A DNA stretch of 12,786 nucleotides from Helicobacteraceae bacterium (GTDB lineage: Bacteria > Campylobacterota > Campylobacteria > Campylobacterales > Sulfurimonadaceae), in assembly GCA_027083665.1 (NCBI GenBank), contig JALWNV010000219.1:1-12786 (forward strand). Reading direction: 5' to 3'. Below the pieces are notes generated by a model. That model searched no databases. It saw nothing but the letters and a program-made list of their open reading frames with translations, and was not told the origin of the DNA. Of this stretch, positions 1 to 6,276 are shown piece after piece. Every line of letters begins with the position of its first letter. Position 1 is the stretch's first letter. The position numbers and the translations under genes were made by a program.

Positions 1-2
1 CG

Positions 3-59
3 GACGCCGCGACCGAAGCCGATGTCTACCGTTTTCTCCACCGACTCGGAAATCGGTAA
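3..59 (+). CDS. C-terminal end of an unidentified upstream gene (partial)
   Basis: The left edge holds a short open frame of 18 codons, DAATEADVYRFLHRLGNR, ending in TAA at 57-59. Its codons favour C or G at the third position as the neighbouring genes do, and the peptide looks like an amphipathic protein tail, so it is probably the end of a gene entering from the left. A competing reading in frame 1 runs to a TAA at 91-93 but gives a proline/arginine-rich, less protein-like tail. The product cannot be identified from so little sequence. It lies 62 bases upstream of the porin start, so the two could belong to one transcript. Confidence 0.4.
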   Translation, partial: DAATEADVYRFLHRLGNR

Positions 60-108
60 AAAGGCCTTCGATCTTTGCCAAAATATGCAATAATTGCGCC
101 ACCGATTC

Positions 109-115
109 AAGGAGG
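109..115 (+). promoter_or_regulatory. Shine-Dalgarno site that fixes a TTG start for the porin gene
   Basis: AAGGAGG lies 6 bases before the TTG at 122. No ATG or GTG in this frame has a comparable site, and the TTG is followed at once by a clear signal peptide, so the ribosome binding site decides the start. Confidence 0.75.
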
Positions 116-121
116 CTCCGT

Positions 122-1594
122 TTGCATCGTTTTCTGAAACCTCTATGGGTACTTCCGCTGCTCGCTTCCGTACTCACGGCACAGGAGTCCGCCGTCTTGC
201 CCAAACAGGCACTCAAAACCAACGGGCTTGTCATCCATCATGAAACACCCGGGACGGCCGAACGTTTTTCCGAGCTTTTCTCCAAAGGCGTCATGTACGG
301 GCGGCTGCGCTCGAACACATTCTACTTCCGCTGGAAAGAAGAAGACGAGAAGCATGCGATCAACCTCATTACCGCCCTGGGAGCCTCGATGGTGTTCGAC
401 AGTGCCGCTTATCACGGCTTCGACTTCGGCGTAGGGCTCTACGGTTCGCAGGCGTTTTTCAACGAAAAAGACGACCCCGTCGCCCGGCTCAAACCCGGCA
501 AGGACACCCTCAGCCGCTACGATTTCGTCAATACCGGCACCAAGGCGATGGGCGTCATCGCACAGGCATGGCTGCGCTACGGCGGCATCCCCGATACGCA
601 GCTCACCCTCGGCCGCCAACTTGTCGAGACCTTCTACACGAAGTCCAACGATACCAAGATGATCCCCAACACCTTCGACGGTTTCGTCGCAAAAACGGCC
701 GCACTGCCGCAGACGGCACTGACGCTGGGCTACCTCGCCGAAGCCAAACTGCGCGACCATACGCAATCGCACGCCGTGCTGATGTACGGCGACGCCAACA
801 GTACCTCGCACCTTTATCCGCAATGGAGCGAAAACGACGACAGCGCCATGCACCGCGGGCTCACCTACACCGCACTTCGCGCCGCCGGCAAACCGACGCA
901 CGCCCCGCTGATCGTCGGCGACCTTCAGAACACCTCGATCGACCGTCTCAAAATCAGCGCCGCGTTCTACGCCGTGCCCGACCTGCTTTCGCAGGCGATG
1001 GGGGAACTGGGATACACCTTCGGCCTCGGCGGCTGGACACTCGTACCTGGCGTACGCTACATCCGGCAGTTCGACAACGGCGCGGGCAGTGTCGGAGGGG
1101 CTTCGTACACAACCGATACAACCGGCTACACCCGTCCCGATTCGCTCGACAGCCAGATGTTCGGGGCGCGACTCATTGCCAAAAAAGGGATCTACCGCTT
1201 CAACCTCGCCTACACGCAGGTCGCCGACGAAGCCGATCTCGTTACACCGTGGCGCGGTTTCCCGACCTCGGGCTACACCCGCTCGATGGGGATCTACAAC
1301 TGGCGCGCCAACGTCAGAAGCTACCGCCTCGAACTCAAGGTTAACGACAATGCCGAAGCCGTCTACAAAGATCTCTTCATTCAGGCCTCGGTCCTCTATA
1401 TCGACGCCGACGAAAAAAAAGAGAGCTACCATATGCAAGACGAGCTCTACTACTACGCCGGATTCATTCAAAACGTCCCGAGCCTGCCGCAGCTGCAGTG
1501 GAAACTCCGGCTGGGATACGCACAGTTTCTTCACAGCGAAGACGAGCGCTTCAGCTACCTCGACAGCCGCTTCGAGCTGAACTATCTCTTTTAG
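122..1594 (+). CDS. OprD-family outer-membrane porin, first gene of the mod operon
   Basis: The 490-residue product is a probable beta-barrel porin for passive uptake across the outer membrane. Residues 1-20 form a signal peptide (MHRFLKPLWVLPLLASVLTA, cleavage likely before QES). The mature part shows alternating aromatic/polar strands, GFDFGVGLYG near residue 100 typical of Campylobacterota OprD-type porins, and a final strand ending in FELNYLF with the C-terminal Phe recognised by the BAM assembly machinery. The length fits the family (about 400-500). Translation starts at TTG, supported by a strong AAGGAGG. The gene ends 9 bases before modA, with no terminator between them, so it is probably co-transcribed with the molybdate genes. 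Family members transport varied small solutes; a role in molybdate or tungstate entry is inferred only from position. Family assignment is fairly sure, substrate is not. Confidence 0.82.
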   Translation: MHRFLKPLWVLPLLASVLTAQESAVLPKQALKTNGLVIHHETPGTAERFSELFSKGVMYGRLRSNTFYFRWKEEDEKHAINLITALGASMVFDSAAYHGFDFGVGLYGSQAFFNEKDDPVARLKPGKDTLSRYDFVNTGTKAMGVIAQAWLRYGGIPDTQLTLGRQLVETFYTKSNDTKMIPNTFDGFVAKTAALPQTALTLGYLAEAKLRDHTQSHAVLMYGDANSTSHLYPQWSENDDSAMHRGLTYTALRAAGKPTHAPLIVGDLQNTSIDRLKISAAFYAVPDLLSQAMGELGYTFGLGGWTLVPGVRYIRQFDNGAGSVGGASYTTDTTGYTRPDSLDSQMFGARLIAKKGIYRFNLAYTQVADEADLVTPWRGFPTSGYTRSMGIYNWRANVRSYRLELKVNDNAEAVYKDLFIQASVLYIDADEKKESYHMQDELYYYAGFIQNVPSLPQLQWKLRLGYAQFLHSEDERFSYLDSRFELNYLF

Positions 1595-1603
1595 GGCCCC
1601 GTG

Positions 1604-2347
1604 ATGAGACGATTCCTGCCGCTGCTGCTGCTTTTCACGACGCTTTCGGCCGGAACGGTCAACCTCGCCCTCAGCGCCAACGTCAGCTATGCCGCCGCCG
1701 ATCTTGTCGCCGCTTTCGGCAAACATCACCCCGGAACAAAAGTACGGGTGACGCTCGGCAGCAGCGGCAAACTGACCGCCCAGATCCTGCACGGCGCGCC
1801 CTACACGCTCTTCCTCTCCGCCGACATGAAGTATCCCGAAGCGCTGTATGAAAAAGGGCTTGCCGTCACCAAGCCCGTCGTCTACGCCGAAGGCACGCTC
1901 GCACTCTTCTCCAAAAAACCGCGTGATTTTTCCAAAGGCCTCGCCCTGCTCGCCGACGCTTCCGTGCGCCGCATCGCGATTGCCAACCCCCGAAGCGCCC
2001 CGTACGGCAAAGCCGCACTCCAAGCGATCCGCAGCGCCGAACTCCCCGCCGAAGTGGAAAAAAAGTTCATCTACGGCGAATCCGTTTCGCAGACGACCGC
2101 CTACGCGATGACCGCCGCGGATGTCGGCCTGATCGCCGCCTCCTCGCTTCACAGCCCGAAAATGGCACGTTTTGAGAAACGCCGGCACTGGATCACGGTC
2201 GATCCCAAGCTCTACACCCCCATCGCTCAGGGGATCGTCATCCTGAAAAAAGGCGCACACGACCCGGAAACGAAAGCCTTCTACGACTTTATGCTCGGCC
2301 GAGAGAGCCGGGCGATCCTCGCGCGCTACGGGTACCGTCTGCCATGA
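1604..2347 (+). CDS. modA: ModA, periplasmic molybdate (or tungstate) binding protein
   Basis: This 247-residue protein captures molybdate/tungstate in the periplasm and delivers it to ModBC. A short signal peptide (residues 1-17, hydrophobic run LPLLLLFTTLSAG) is followed by the family pattern: NLALSANVSYA (first ligand loop), a GSSGKL loop around residues 52-57 matching the second serine loop, GAPYTLFLSADMKYP (64-78), NPRSAPYGKAA (128-138), and a YTPIAQG segment (204-210) matching the ligand-contacting tyrosine region. E. coli ModA has PADLFISAD where this has PYTLFLSAD. ATG at 1604 is preferred; a GTG directly before it at 1601 would add one residue, and the upstream AGGG is weak. The stop overlaps the next start as ATGA. 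Specificity between molybdate and tungstate cannot be read from sequence. Confidence 0.93.
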   Translation: MRRFLPLLLLFTTLSAGTVNLALSANVSYAAADLVAAFGKHHPGTKVRVTLGSSGKLTAQILHGAPYTLFLSADMKYPEALYEKGLAVTKPVVYAEGTLALFSKKPRDFSKGLALLADASVRRIAIANPRSAPYGKAALQAIRSAELPAEVEKKFIYGESVSQTTAYAMTAADVGLIAASSLHSPKMARFEKRRHWITVDPKLYTPIAQGIVILKKGAHDPETKAFYDFMLGRESRAILARYGYRLP

Positions 2348-2745
2348 GCAAAGTCGCGGCCGTTATCGAACGCATCGAGAGCGTCGACACCCTGCATATC
2401 GTCACCTTCGGGTGCGAAACGGCGCAGCTGAAGATGATGAGCCTCGAACTCGGCGACGCCATGTGCGAGGGGGCGCAGGTGCTTTTGCACATCAAACCTA
2501 CCGCGGTGGCCGTCGGCAAAGGGGATACCGGAAAACTCAGCATCATCAACCGTATCGATGCCGTCGTCGCGGCCGTCGAAAAAGGCAAACTGCTCTGCCG
2601 CCTCGATCTGGCCTGCCTCGGTACGACGCTCGAAGCGATCGTCACGACCGAAGCGGCCGAAGCGATGGGATTGCGGCAGGGCGACGCCGTCACCGCCCTC
2701 GTCAAAGCCGCCGATATCGCGATCGAAAGGGTGAGCGATGCTTGA
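2344..2745 (+). CDS. Mop/TOBE-domain molybdate-binding protein, two repeats
   Basis: The 133-residue cytoplasmic protein is made of two TOBE/Mop-type modules and nothing else. The second (about 64-131) is a classic Mop: [20 protein letters not shown], then a strand, [37 protein letters not shown]. The first (about 4-60) is more divergent: [22 protein letters not shown] and [24 protein letters not shown]. Mop modules bind molybdate or tungstate at subunit interfaces; di-Mop proteins act as oxyanion stores or buffers, and the same fold is the effector part of the ModE repressor. No helix-turn-helix is present, so this is not a complete ModE. The gene overlaps modA by 4 bases and modB by 8, a position commonly occupied by such a protein in Campylobacterota mod operons. 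Function as store, buffer or regulator is inference. Confidence 0.85.
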   Translation: MSKVAAVIERIESVDTLHIVTFGCETAQLKMMSLELGDAMCEGAQVLLHIKPTAVAVGKGDTGKLSIINRIDAVVAAVEKGKLLCRLDLACLGTTLEAIVTTEAAEAMGLRQGDAVTALVKAADIAIERVSDA

Positions 2746-3436
2746 AAAACTGCTCGCGGTGGATTACACGCCCTTTGTCCTGTCATTCAAGCTCGCCGCC
2801 GTCACGACCGTCGTGCTCTTTTTCATTTCCCTGCCGCTGGCATGGTTTCTCGCTCGCACCCGCAGCCGTGCCAAACCCCTGATCGAAGCCCTCTCCGCCC
2901 TGCCCATCGTCCTGCCGCCCTCCGTTTTGGGCTTTTACATCCTCCGGGCGCTCTCGGACAACTCGCCCGTCGGTGCCTTTTTCGAAAAAACATTCGGCGT
3001 CTCCCTGACCTTTTCTTTCCCCGGGCTCGTCGTCGCCAGCTGCCTCTACAGCTTTCCCTTTATGCTGCAGCCGCTGCAAGGCGGCTTCCAGAGCCTCAAC
3101 CGCCGGATGCTCGAAGCGAGCTTCATCGCCGGAAAAAGTCCTCTCGCAACACTCTTTATGGTGGCGCTTCCCAATATCAAACCCGCCCTGCTGACCGCGC
3201 TTATCGTCACCTTCGCCCATACCGTCGGCGAATTCGGCGTCGTGCTCATGGTCGGCGGTTCCATCCCGGGAGAGACCAAGGTCGCCTCCGTCGCCATCTA
3301 CGAGTTCGTCGAGACGATGGACTTCGAAACGGGGCATATCTACAGCGCGATCATGGTGCTCATCAGCTTCGTCGTGCTGTTCGCCGTCTACACCTTCAAC
3401 CACCGCCACGGACGCAAATTCGGAGCGTTTCAGTGA
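2738..3436 (+). CDS. modB: ModB, molybdate ABC transporter permease
   Basis: The 232-residue inner-membrane permease forms the molybdate channel with ModC and docks ModA. Hydrophobic spans are visible at about 13-39, 52-72, 95-113, 150-172 and 202-220. The EAA loop that contacts the ATPase runs from [15 protein letters not shown] (126-140) into [10 protein letters not shown], with the typical E-A-A/S-x3-G pattern, and is followed by [20 protein letters not shown], a segment highly characteristic of ModB/CysTW permeases. Length matches the family (about 225-235). ATG at 2738 lies inside the end of the Mop gene, with AAAGG shortly upstream. The stop codon shares bases with the modC GTG start (GTGA), indicating coupled translation. 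Confidence 0.95.
   Translation: MLEKLLAVDYTPFVLSFKLAAVTTVVLFFISLPLAWFLARTRSRAKPLIEALSALPIVLPPSVLGFYILRALSDNSPVGAFFEKTFGVSLTFSFPGLVVASCLYSFPFMLQPLQGGFQSLNRRMLEASFIAGKSPLATLFMVALPNIKPALLTALIVTFAHTVGEFGVVLMVGGSIPGETKVASVAIYEFVETMDFETGHIYSAIMVLISFVVLFAVYTFNHRHGRKFGAFQ
3422..3425 (+). promoter_or_regulatory. Shine-Dalgarno site supporting the GTG start of modC
   Basis: GGAG lies 7 bases before the GTG at 3433, inside the end of modB. The modC frame stays open upstream across modB, so this site together with the point where ABC homology begins decides the start. Confidence 0.55.
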
Positions 3437-4287
3437 TCGGGATCGATATCAGGAAGCCGCTCAGCGCGCACGGCGAAGCGACGGTGCTGCAGGTGCGGCT
3501 GCGGATCGAAAGCGGCAGCTTCATCGCCCTCGCGGGTCCCAGCGGCAGCGGGAAAACGACCCTGCTTCGGATTCTGGCGGGACTCGAAGAGGCCGAAGGC
3601 ACGATCCGCGTCGACGGCGAAACCTGGCTCGAAGAGGGCAAGGCGCTCCGCCCGCAAAAACGTGCGATCGGTTTCGTCTTTCAGGACTACGCACTCTTTC
3701 CCAATATGACGGTCCGGCAGAACCTGCTGTTCGTGCGAAAAGACCCGGCGCTGGCGGCGCAGCTGCTGGAGCTGACGGAGATGGAAAGCCTCGCGCACCG
3801 CTACCCCCACACCCTCAGCGGCGGCCAGCAGCAGCGCGTGGCCCTGTGCCGCGCCATGATGAACCGGCCCAAACTCCTGCTGCTCGACGAACCGCTCTCC
3901 GCACTCGATCCCGCCATGCGCACCCGGCTGCAGCACGAGATCCTCACGCTGCACCGCCGCTTCGGCACGACGACGATCATGGTCAGCCACGACCCCGGTG
4001 AGATCTACCGGCTCGCCGAACGTGTCCTCATGCTGAAGCAGGGAAAAATCACGGCCGACGGGGAACCCAAAACGGTGCTGCTGCATACCCGCGGATCGCA
4101 GAAGTTTTCGTTCGAAGGCGAGCTGCTCGATATCGTCCGCATCGACGTGATGCATATCGCCGTCGTCGCCATCGGGCAGCAGATCGTCGAAGTGGCGCTC
4201 AGCCGCAGCGAGGCCGCCCACCTGCGTATCGGCGAAAAGGTCCGTGTCGGGACCAAAGCCTTCGCCCCGACGGTCACGCAGGCATAA
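3433..4287 (+). CDS. modC: ModC, molybdate ABC transporter ATPase
   Basis: The 284-residue ATPase drives import through ModB. All nucleotide-binding elements are present: Walker A GPSGSGKT (35-42), Q-loop Q84 in [14 protein letters not shown], signature LSGGQQQR (128-135), Walker B LLLLDEP with catalytic E153, D-loop SALD (156-159) and switch H186. After the ATPase domain, residues from about 215 to the end ([12 protein letters not shown]... [19 protein letters not shown]) form a TOBE-like regulatory tail, as in other ModC proteins though shorter than in E. coli (352 residues), so only one module fits. The frame is open far upstream through modB, but homology begins at GTG 3433, where GTGA overlaps the modB stop. 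It is the last gene of the operon; no clear hairpin-plus-U-tract terminator follows. Confidence 0.95.
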   Translation: MIGIDIRKPLSAHGEATVLQVRLRIESGSFIALAGPSGSGKTTLLRILAGLEEAEGTIRVDGETWLEEGKALRPQKRAIGFVFQDYALFPNMTVRQNLLFVRKDPALAAQLLELTEMESLAHRYPHTLSGGQQQRVALCRAMMNRPKLLLLDEPLSALDPAMRTRLQHEILTLHRRFGTTTIMVSHDPGEIYRLAERVLMLKQGKITADGEPKTVLLHTRGSQKFSFEGELLDIVRIDVMHIAVVAIGQQIVEVALSRSEAAHLRIGEKVRVGTKAFAPTVTQA

Positions 4288-4369
4288 TCAAAGTACTCCC
4301 GAAGGTCCTCTAAAATTTTTTAAAAGGCCCCATAAGAAAAATCCTACAGACATCTTTCAGACAATATCT

Positions 4370-4375
4370 TACAAT
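4370..4375 (+). promoter_or_regulatory. Possible -10 box for the exported helical-protein gene
   Basis: TACAAT sits 35 bases before the ATG at 4411 in the 123-base AT-rich gap after modC. A poor -35 match, CAGACA, lies 17 bases upstream at 4347-4352. The gap and drop in GC suggest a separate promoter, but the boxes are weak. Confidence 0.35.
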
Positions 4376-4410
4376 GCAACTTAAATATTTATATAAAGAA
4401 AGGGTTCGGC

Positions 4411-5172
4411 ATGAAAAGATTGATGAGCATATTTGTTTTCCTCTTGCTGACACTGCATGCTTCGGAACCAAGGCAGGCCTCTACCGGCGACATGCTGACA
4501 CTGATTTCGCTCACGCAGCAGCTGCGCGAGCAAAGCGAGATCTATCTGACAAACCTCGATGCGGGCGCACCGGCGGATAAACGGCATCTCGACGCACTTT
4601 ACAAACGTCAGCAGGCCCAGCTCGCCCTACTTGAAAAAGACCCGGAACTCGCCCGGGAAACGGCACGGCTCAAACGCTACACACGGGCACTCTATGCCGA
4701 GCTTTCCGACCTGGATTCCTATATGGTTTTTCAAGCCTACAGCCTGCTGATCCATCGTATGATAAGCGATACCGCACAGTGTTCTCCCTGTTCGGACCTT
4801 CCCGAAGCCGACCTGCTCGCCATCGAAGAGGACCTTGAAGAGCTCAAAGCGCTGAGTATCTGCAAACAAGCGCTTACCTACGACGAGACGGCTTACAACG
4901 CACTGTTCAATCTCGCCTACGGGGACCTCTCGGACAGGCTGATCGTTTTGCAAAAAACGCAACGTCTCCGGCCGCATCCGTCATTGCATCCCGTCATCGA
5001 AAAAACCGCCCGTTTTCTCGCACAGATCGACCGGCAGCTGAGACACGGGACCGTCCGCGACGTACTCTCCCGCTCTGCCGGAACCGCCGGGGCAATCGCC
5101 GACGATATCCGTGCATTGCTGAAAACGCCGGCTCAAAAACCGGCTTCCGCCATGCACTATTCGATGCGCTGA
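4411..5172 (+). CDS. Exported helical protein with a CxxC motif, function unknown
   Basis: I do not recognise this 253-residue protein. Residues 1-18 form a signal peptide (MKRLMSIFVFLLLTLHAS, cleavage probably after AS), so it is periplasmic or secreted. The remainder is almost entirely predicted helix: a Q/E/L-rich stretch (about 28-120) resembling the helical bundles of PilJ-type sensor domains, then CSPC at 124-127, an acidic helix, a third cysteine at 151, and a further helical half (160-240). Three cysteines in an exported protein leave one unpaired unless it dimerises or binds a metal or heme; no CxxCH is present. The start has AGAAAGGG just upstream. It is probably transcribed alone; its stop is 3 bases from that of the convergent cytochrome gene. 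Confidence 0.7.
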   Translation: MKRLMSIFVFLLLTLHASEPRQASTGDMLTLISLTQQLREQSEIYLTNLDAGAPADKRHLDALYKRQQAQLALLEKDPELARETARLKRYTRALYAELSDLDSYMVFQAYSLLIHRMISDTAQCSPCSDLPEADLLAIEEDLEELKALSICKQALTYDETAYNALFNLAYGDLSDRLIVLQKTQRLRPHPSLHPVIEKTARFLAQIDRQLRHGTVRDVLSRSAGTAGAIADDIRALLKTPAQKPASAMHYSMR

Positions 5173-5175
5173 CCG

Positions 5176-5622
5176 TTATTCGGAAAAGCCCGTAAAACGG
5201 TGCACGGCATAGGTCGAATGGCACTGCACACATTTTCCGGCCATGGCCGTATAGCTCTCCAGCACCGCCTCTTTATCCCCGAATTCCGCCGCAGCCGCCA
5301 ATTCCCCCGCCGTTTCGTGAAACGAGCGGTCGAGCGCGATGAACGCCTTCGGCAGAGCCCCTTTGAGCTCCTTGCGCTGTGCGGGCGTGAGCTTACGCTT
5401 GAAGATAAAACTGTCCTGAATCTGCGTCGCCGTTTTAACGATGGGATCATAATCACCGCGGACCATGTTTGAAAAAATGGAGTGCATCCCCTTCTCGATC
5501 TGCAGCATCTCCTGCGAAAGCAGCCCCCGGATATCTCCGGAAAGCCCTTCGACCCCTTTTACCGGCTCCCCCGCCTGCAGCATCACCGCCACCGGCAACA
5601 TCCCCCAAAAGAACTTTTTCAT
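5176..5622 (-). CDS. Small periplasmic c-type cytochrome with C-terminal CxxCH
   Basis: The 148-residue product has a signal peptide (MKKFFWGMLPVAVMLQAG) and a single heme c attachment motif CVQCH at 131-135, near the C-terminus, after roughly 100 residues of amphipathic helix. A C-terminal heme motif behind a helical bundle is the layout of class II cytochromes (cytochrome c' type), which carry electrons or bind small gases such as NO in the periplasm. M46 and H47 in KGMHSIF are possible axial-ligand candidates, but this is a guess. The start is the ATG at 5620-5622, with GGAGG 5 bases upstream; the frame stays open further upstream but the extension is arginine-rich and precedes the signal peptide, so it is not used. 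It is convergent with the exported CxxC protein. Confidence 0.8.
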   Translation of the reverse strand: MKKFFWGMLPVAVMLQAGEPVKGVEGLSGDIRGLLSQEMLQIEKGMHSIFSNMVRGDYDPIVKTATQIQDSFIFKRKLTPAQRKELKGALPKAFIALDRSFHETAGELAAAAEFGDKEAVLESYTAMAGKCVQCHSTYAVHRFTGFSE

Positions 5623-5627
5623 TGCAA

Positions 5628-5632
5628 CCTCC
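5628..5632 (-). promoter_or_regulatory. Shine-Dalgarno site that fixes the cytochrome start
   Basis: On the minus strand GGAGG lies 5 bases before the ATG that begins the MKKFFWG signal peptide, which rules out the longer upstream reading. Confidence 0.7.
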
Positions 5633-5828
5633 GTTTTTCGTTTCGAAAATGATAGCGCAAAAGCCCGAAGAGCGGTTGAATATCGCAACTGCCGAACACT
5701 TCGGGGACGGTTTCGGCAACAGGACCGATACCGGAACCGACGAAAGCACACAGTATCTAAAGTCCCGATAAAAAACGGACCTGTCTTGAGAAACCGTTAT
5801 TGTCATCACAGTTTAAAGAAGTCTTGAA

Positions 5829-5834
5829 TATACT
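5829..5834 (+). promoter_or_regulatory. Possible -10 box for the HPt-FIST-kinase operon
   Basis: TATACT lies 64 bases before the HPt start and is the best -10-like hexamer in the gap. No well-spaced -35 accompanies it, which is not unusual for Campylobacterota promoters but lowers confidence. Confidence 0.35.
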
Positions 5835-5898
5835 GCTGATAAAGCCGCAGACAGGCGACGGATTCGACAGAAGATTGAAGGCAAAGGAATACTGACAA

Positions 5899-6216
5899 AT
5901 GGATAAACTGGTTGCGACAGCCGTGAAGAGAGCCCACGCCGTGCTGAGCGAGTACGGTTTTTCGGAAGAACAGATCGACAAACTTGTCAAGCAGGGCGAG
6001 CGTGATCTGCGTTCGGAGTGCGAAAAACTGCAGCAGCTGATGCGAACACCGCCCCACGACTGGGAACGGATCGACGATGTATTGCATGCACTCAAGGGAT
6101 TACTGATGAATATGGGCGATACGGAAACGGCCGAAATGTTCACCTCCTATCGCAAACAGATCGATGCGGGCGACACCTCTTTTGTCGATAAACTGATACA
6201 GATGCTCGAAGCGTAA
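5899..6216 (+). CDS. Stand-alone HPt phosphotransfer protein
   Basis: The 105-residue soluble, wholly helical protein carries an HPt-type motif, LHALKGLLMNMGDTETAE, at 62-79. H63 is the likely phosphorylated histidine; the following L-K-G and the N-x-G four residues later match the family pattern HxLKGxxxxxG. HPt proteins relay phosphate between the receiver of a hybrid kinase and a terminal response regulator. Residues 1-48 form an extra helical segment (HAVLSEYGFSEEQIDKLVKQ) before the four-helix core. It is the first gene of a plus-strand operon: the FIST gene starts 60 bases later and the hybrid kinase, which has a receiver but no HPt domain, follows. AAGGA lies 10 bases before the ATG. 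The assignment rests on one motif plus size and context. Confidence 0.75.
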   Translation: MDKLVATAVKRAHAVLSEYGFSEEQIDKLVKQGERDLRSECEKLQQLMRTPPHDWERIDDVLHALKGLLMNMGDTETAEMFTSYRKQIDAGDTSFVDKLIQMLEA

Positions 6217-6261
6217 GCTGACAAGCGGACGCTCTGCAGTGAAATCGACAGTCCCGTTGGG

Positions 6262-6267
6262 AGGAGG
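6262..6267 (+). promoter_or_regulatory. Strong Shine-Dalgarno site of the FIST gene
   Basis: AGGAGG inside GGGAGGAGGGG lies 9 bases before the ATG at 6277. It is one of the strongest ribosome binding sites in the window. Confidence 0.65.
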
Positions 6268-6276
6268 GGCATCCTT

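Larger units (their letters stand above)
5623..5898. other. 276-base gene-free divergent control region
   Basis: This is the longest gene-free stretch in the window and lies between two divergently transcribed genes, so it should hold a promoter for each. On the minus strand TATCAT at 5649-5654 is a candidate -10 for the cytochrome. On the plus strand TATACT at 5829-5834 is a candidate -10 for the HPt-FIST-kinase operon; a good -35-like TTGTCA at 5800-5805 is 23 bases from it, which is too far for a standard pair. The middle (about 5690-5770) is rich in CGG/CCG words but shows no long perfect inverted repeat. No small gene, tRNA or terminator was recognised. Confidence 0.5.

Noticed and set aside
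143..2260. A 705-codon open frame on the minus strand across the porin and modA
   Set aside because: It is the mirror of strongly GC3-biased genes on the plus strand, crosses two well-supported genes, and its peptide has no recognisable domain or ribosome binding site.
2842..3432. Upstream extension of the modC frame through modB
   Set aside because: The frame is open but encodes an arginine/proline-rich shadow of modB; ABC ATPase homology and a ribosome binding site begin only at GTG 3433.
4302..4330. Terminator after modC formed by GGTCCT and AGGCC around an A/T loop
   Set aside because: The stem is short with a bulge, the loop is 15 bases or more, and no T-run follows it.
5127..5147. GCCGG/CCGGC hairpin at the end of the exported CxxC gene as a terminator
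   Set aside because: It lies inside the coding region and has no following T-run on either strand.
5219..5224. TGGCAC as half of a sigma-54 promoter
   Set aside because: It is inside the cytochrome gene and no GC-type -12 element follows at the needed spacing.
5623..5751. Longer start for the cytochrome giving a 191-residue protein
   Set aside because: The extra residues are arginine-rich and sit before a clear signal peptide; GGAGG is placed for the ATG at 5622.
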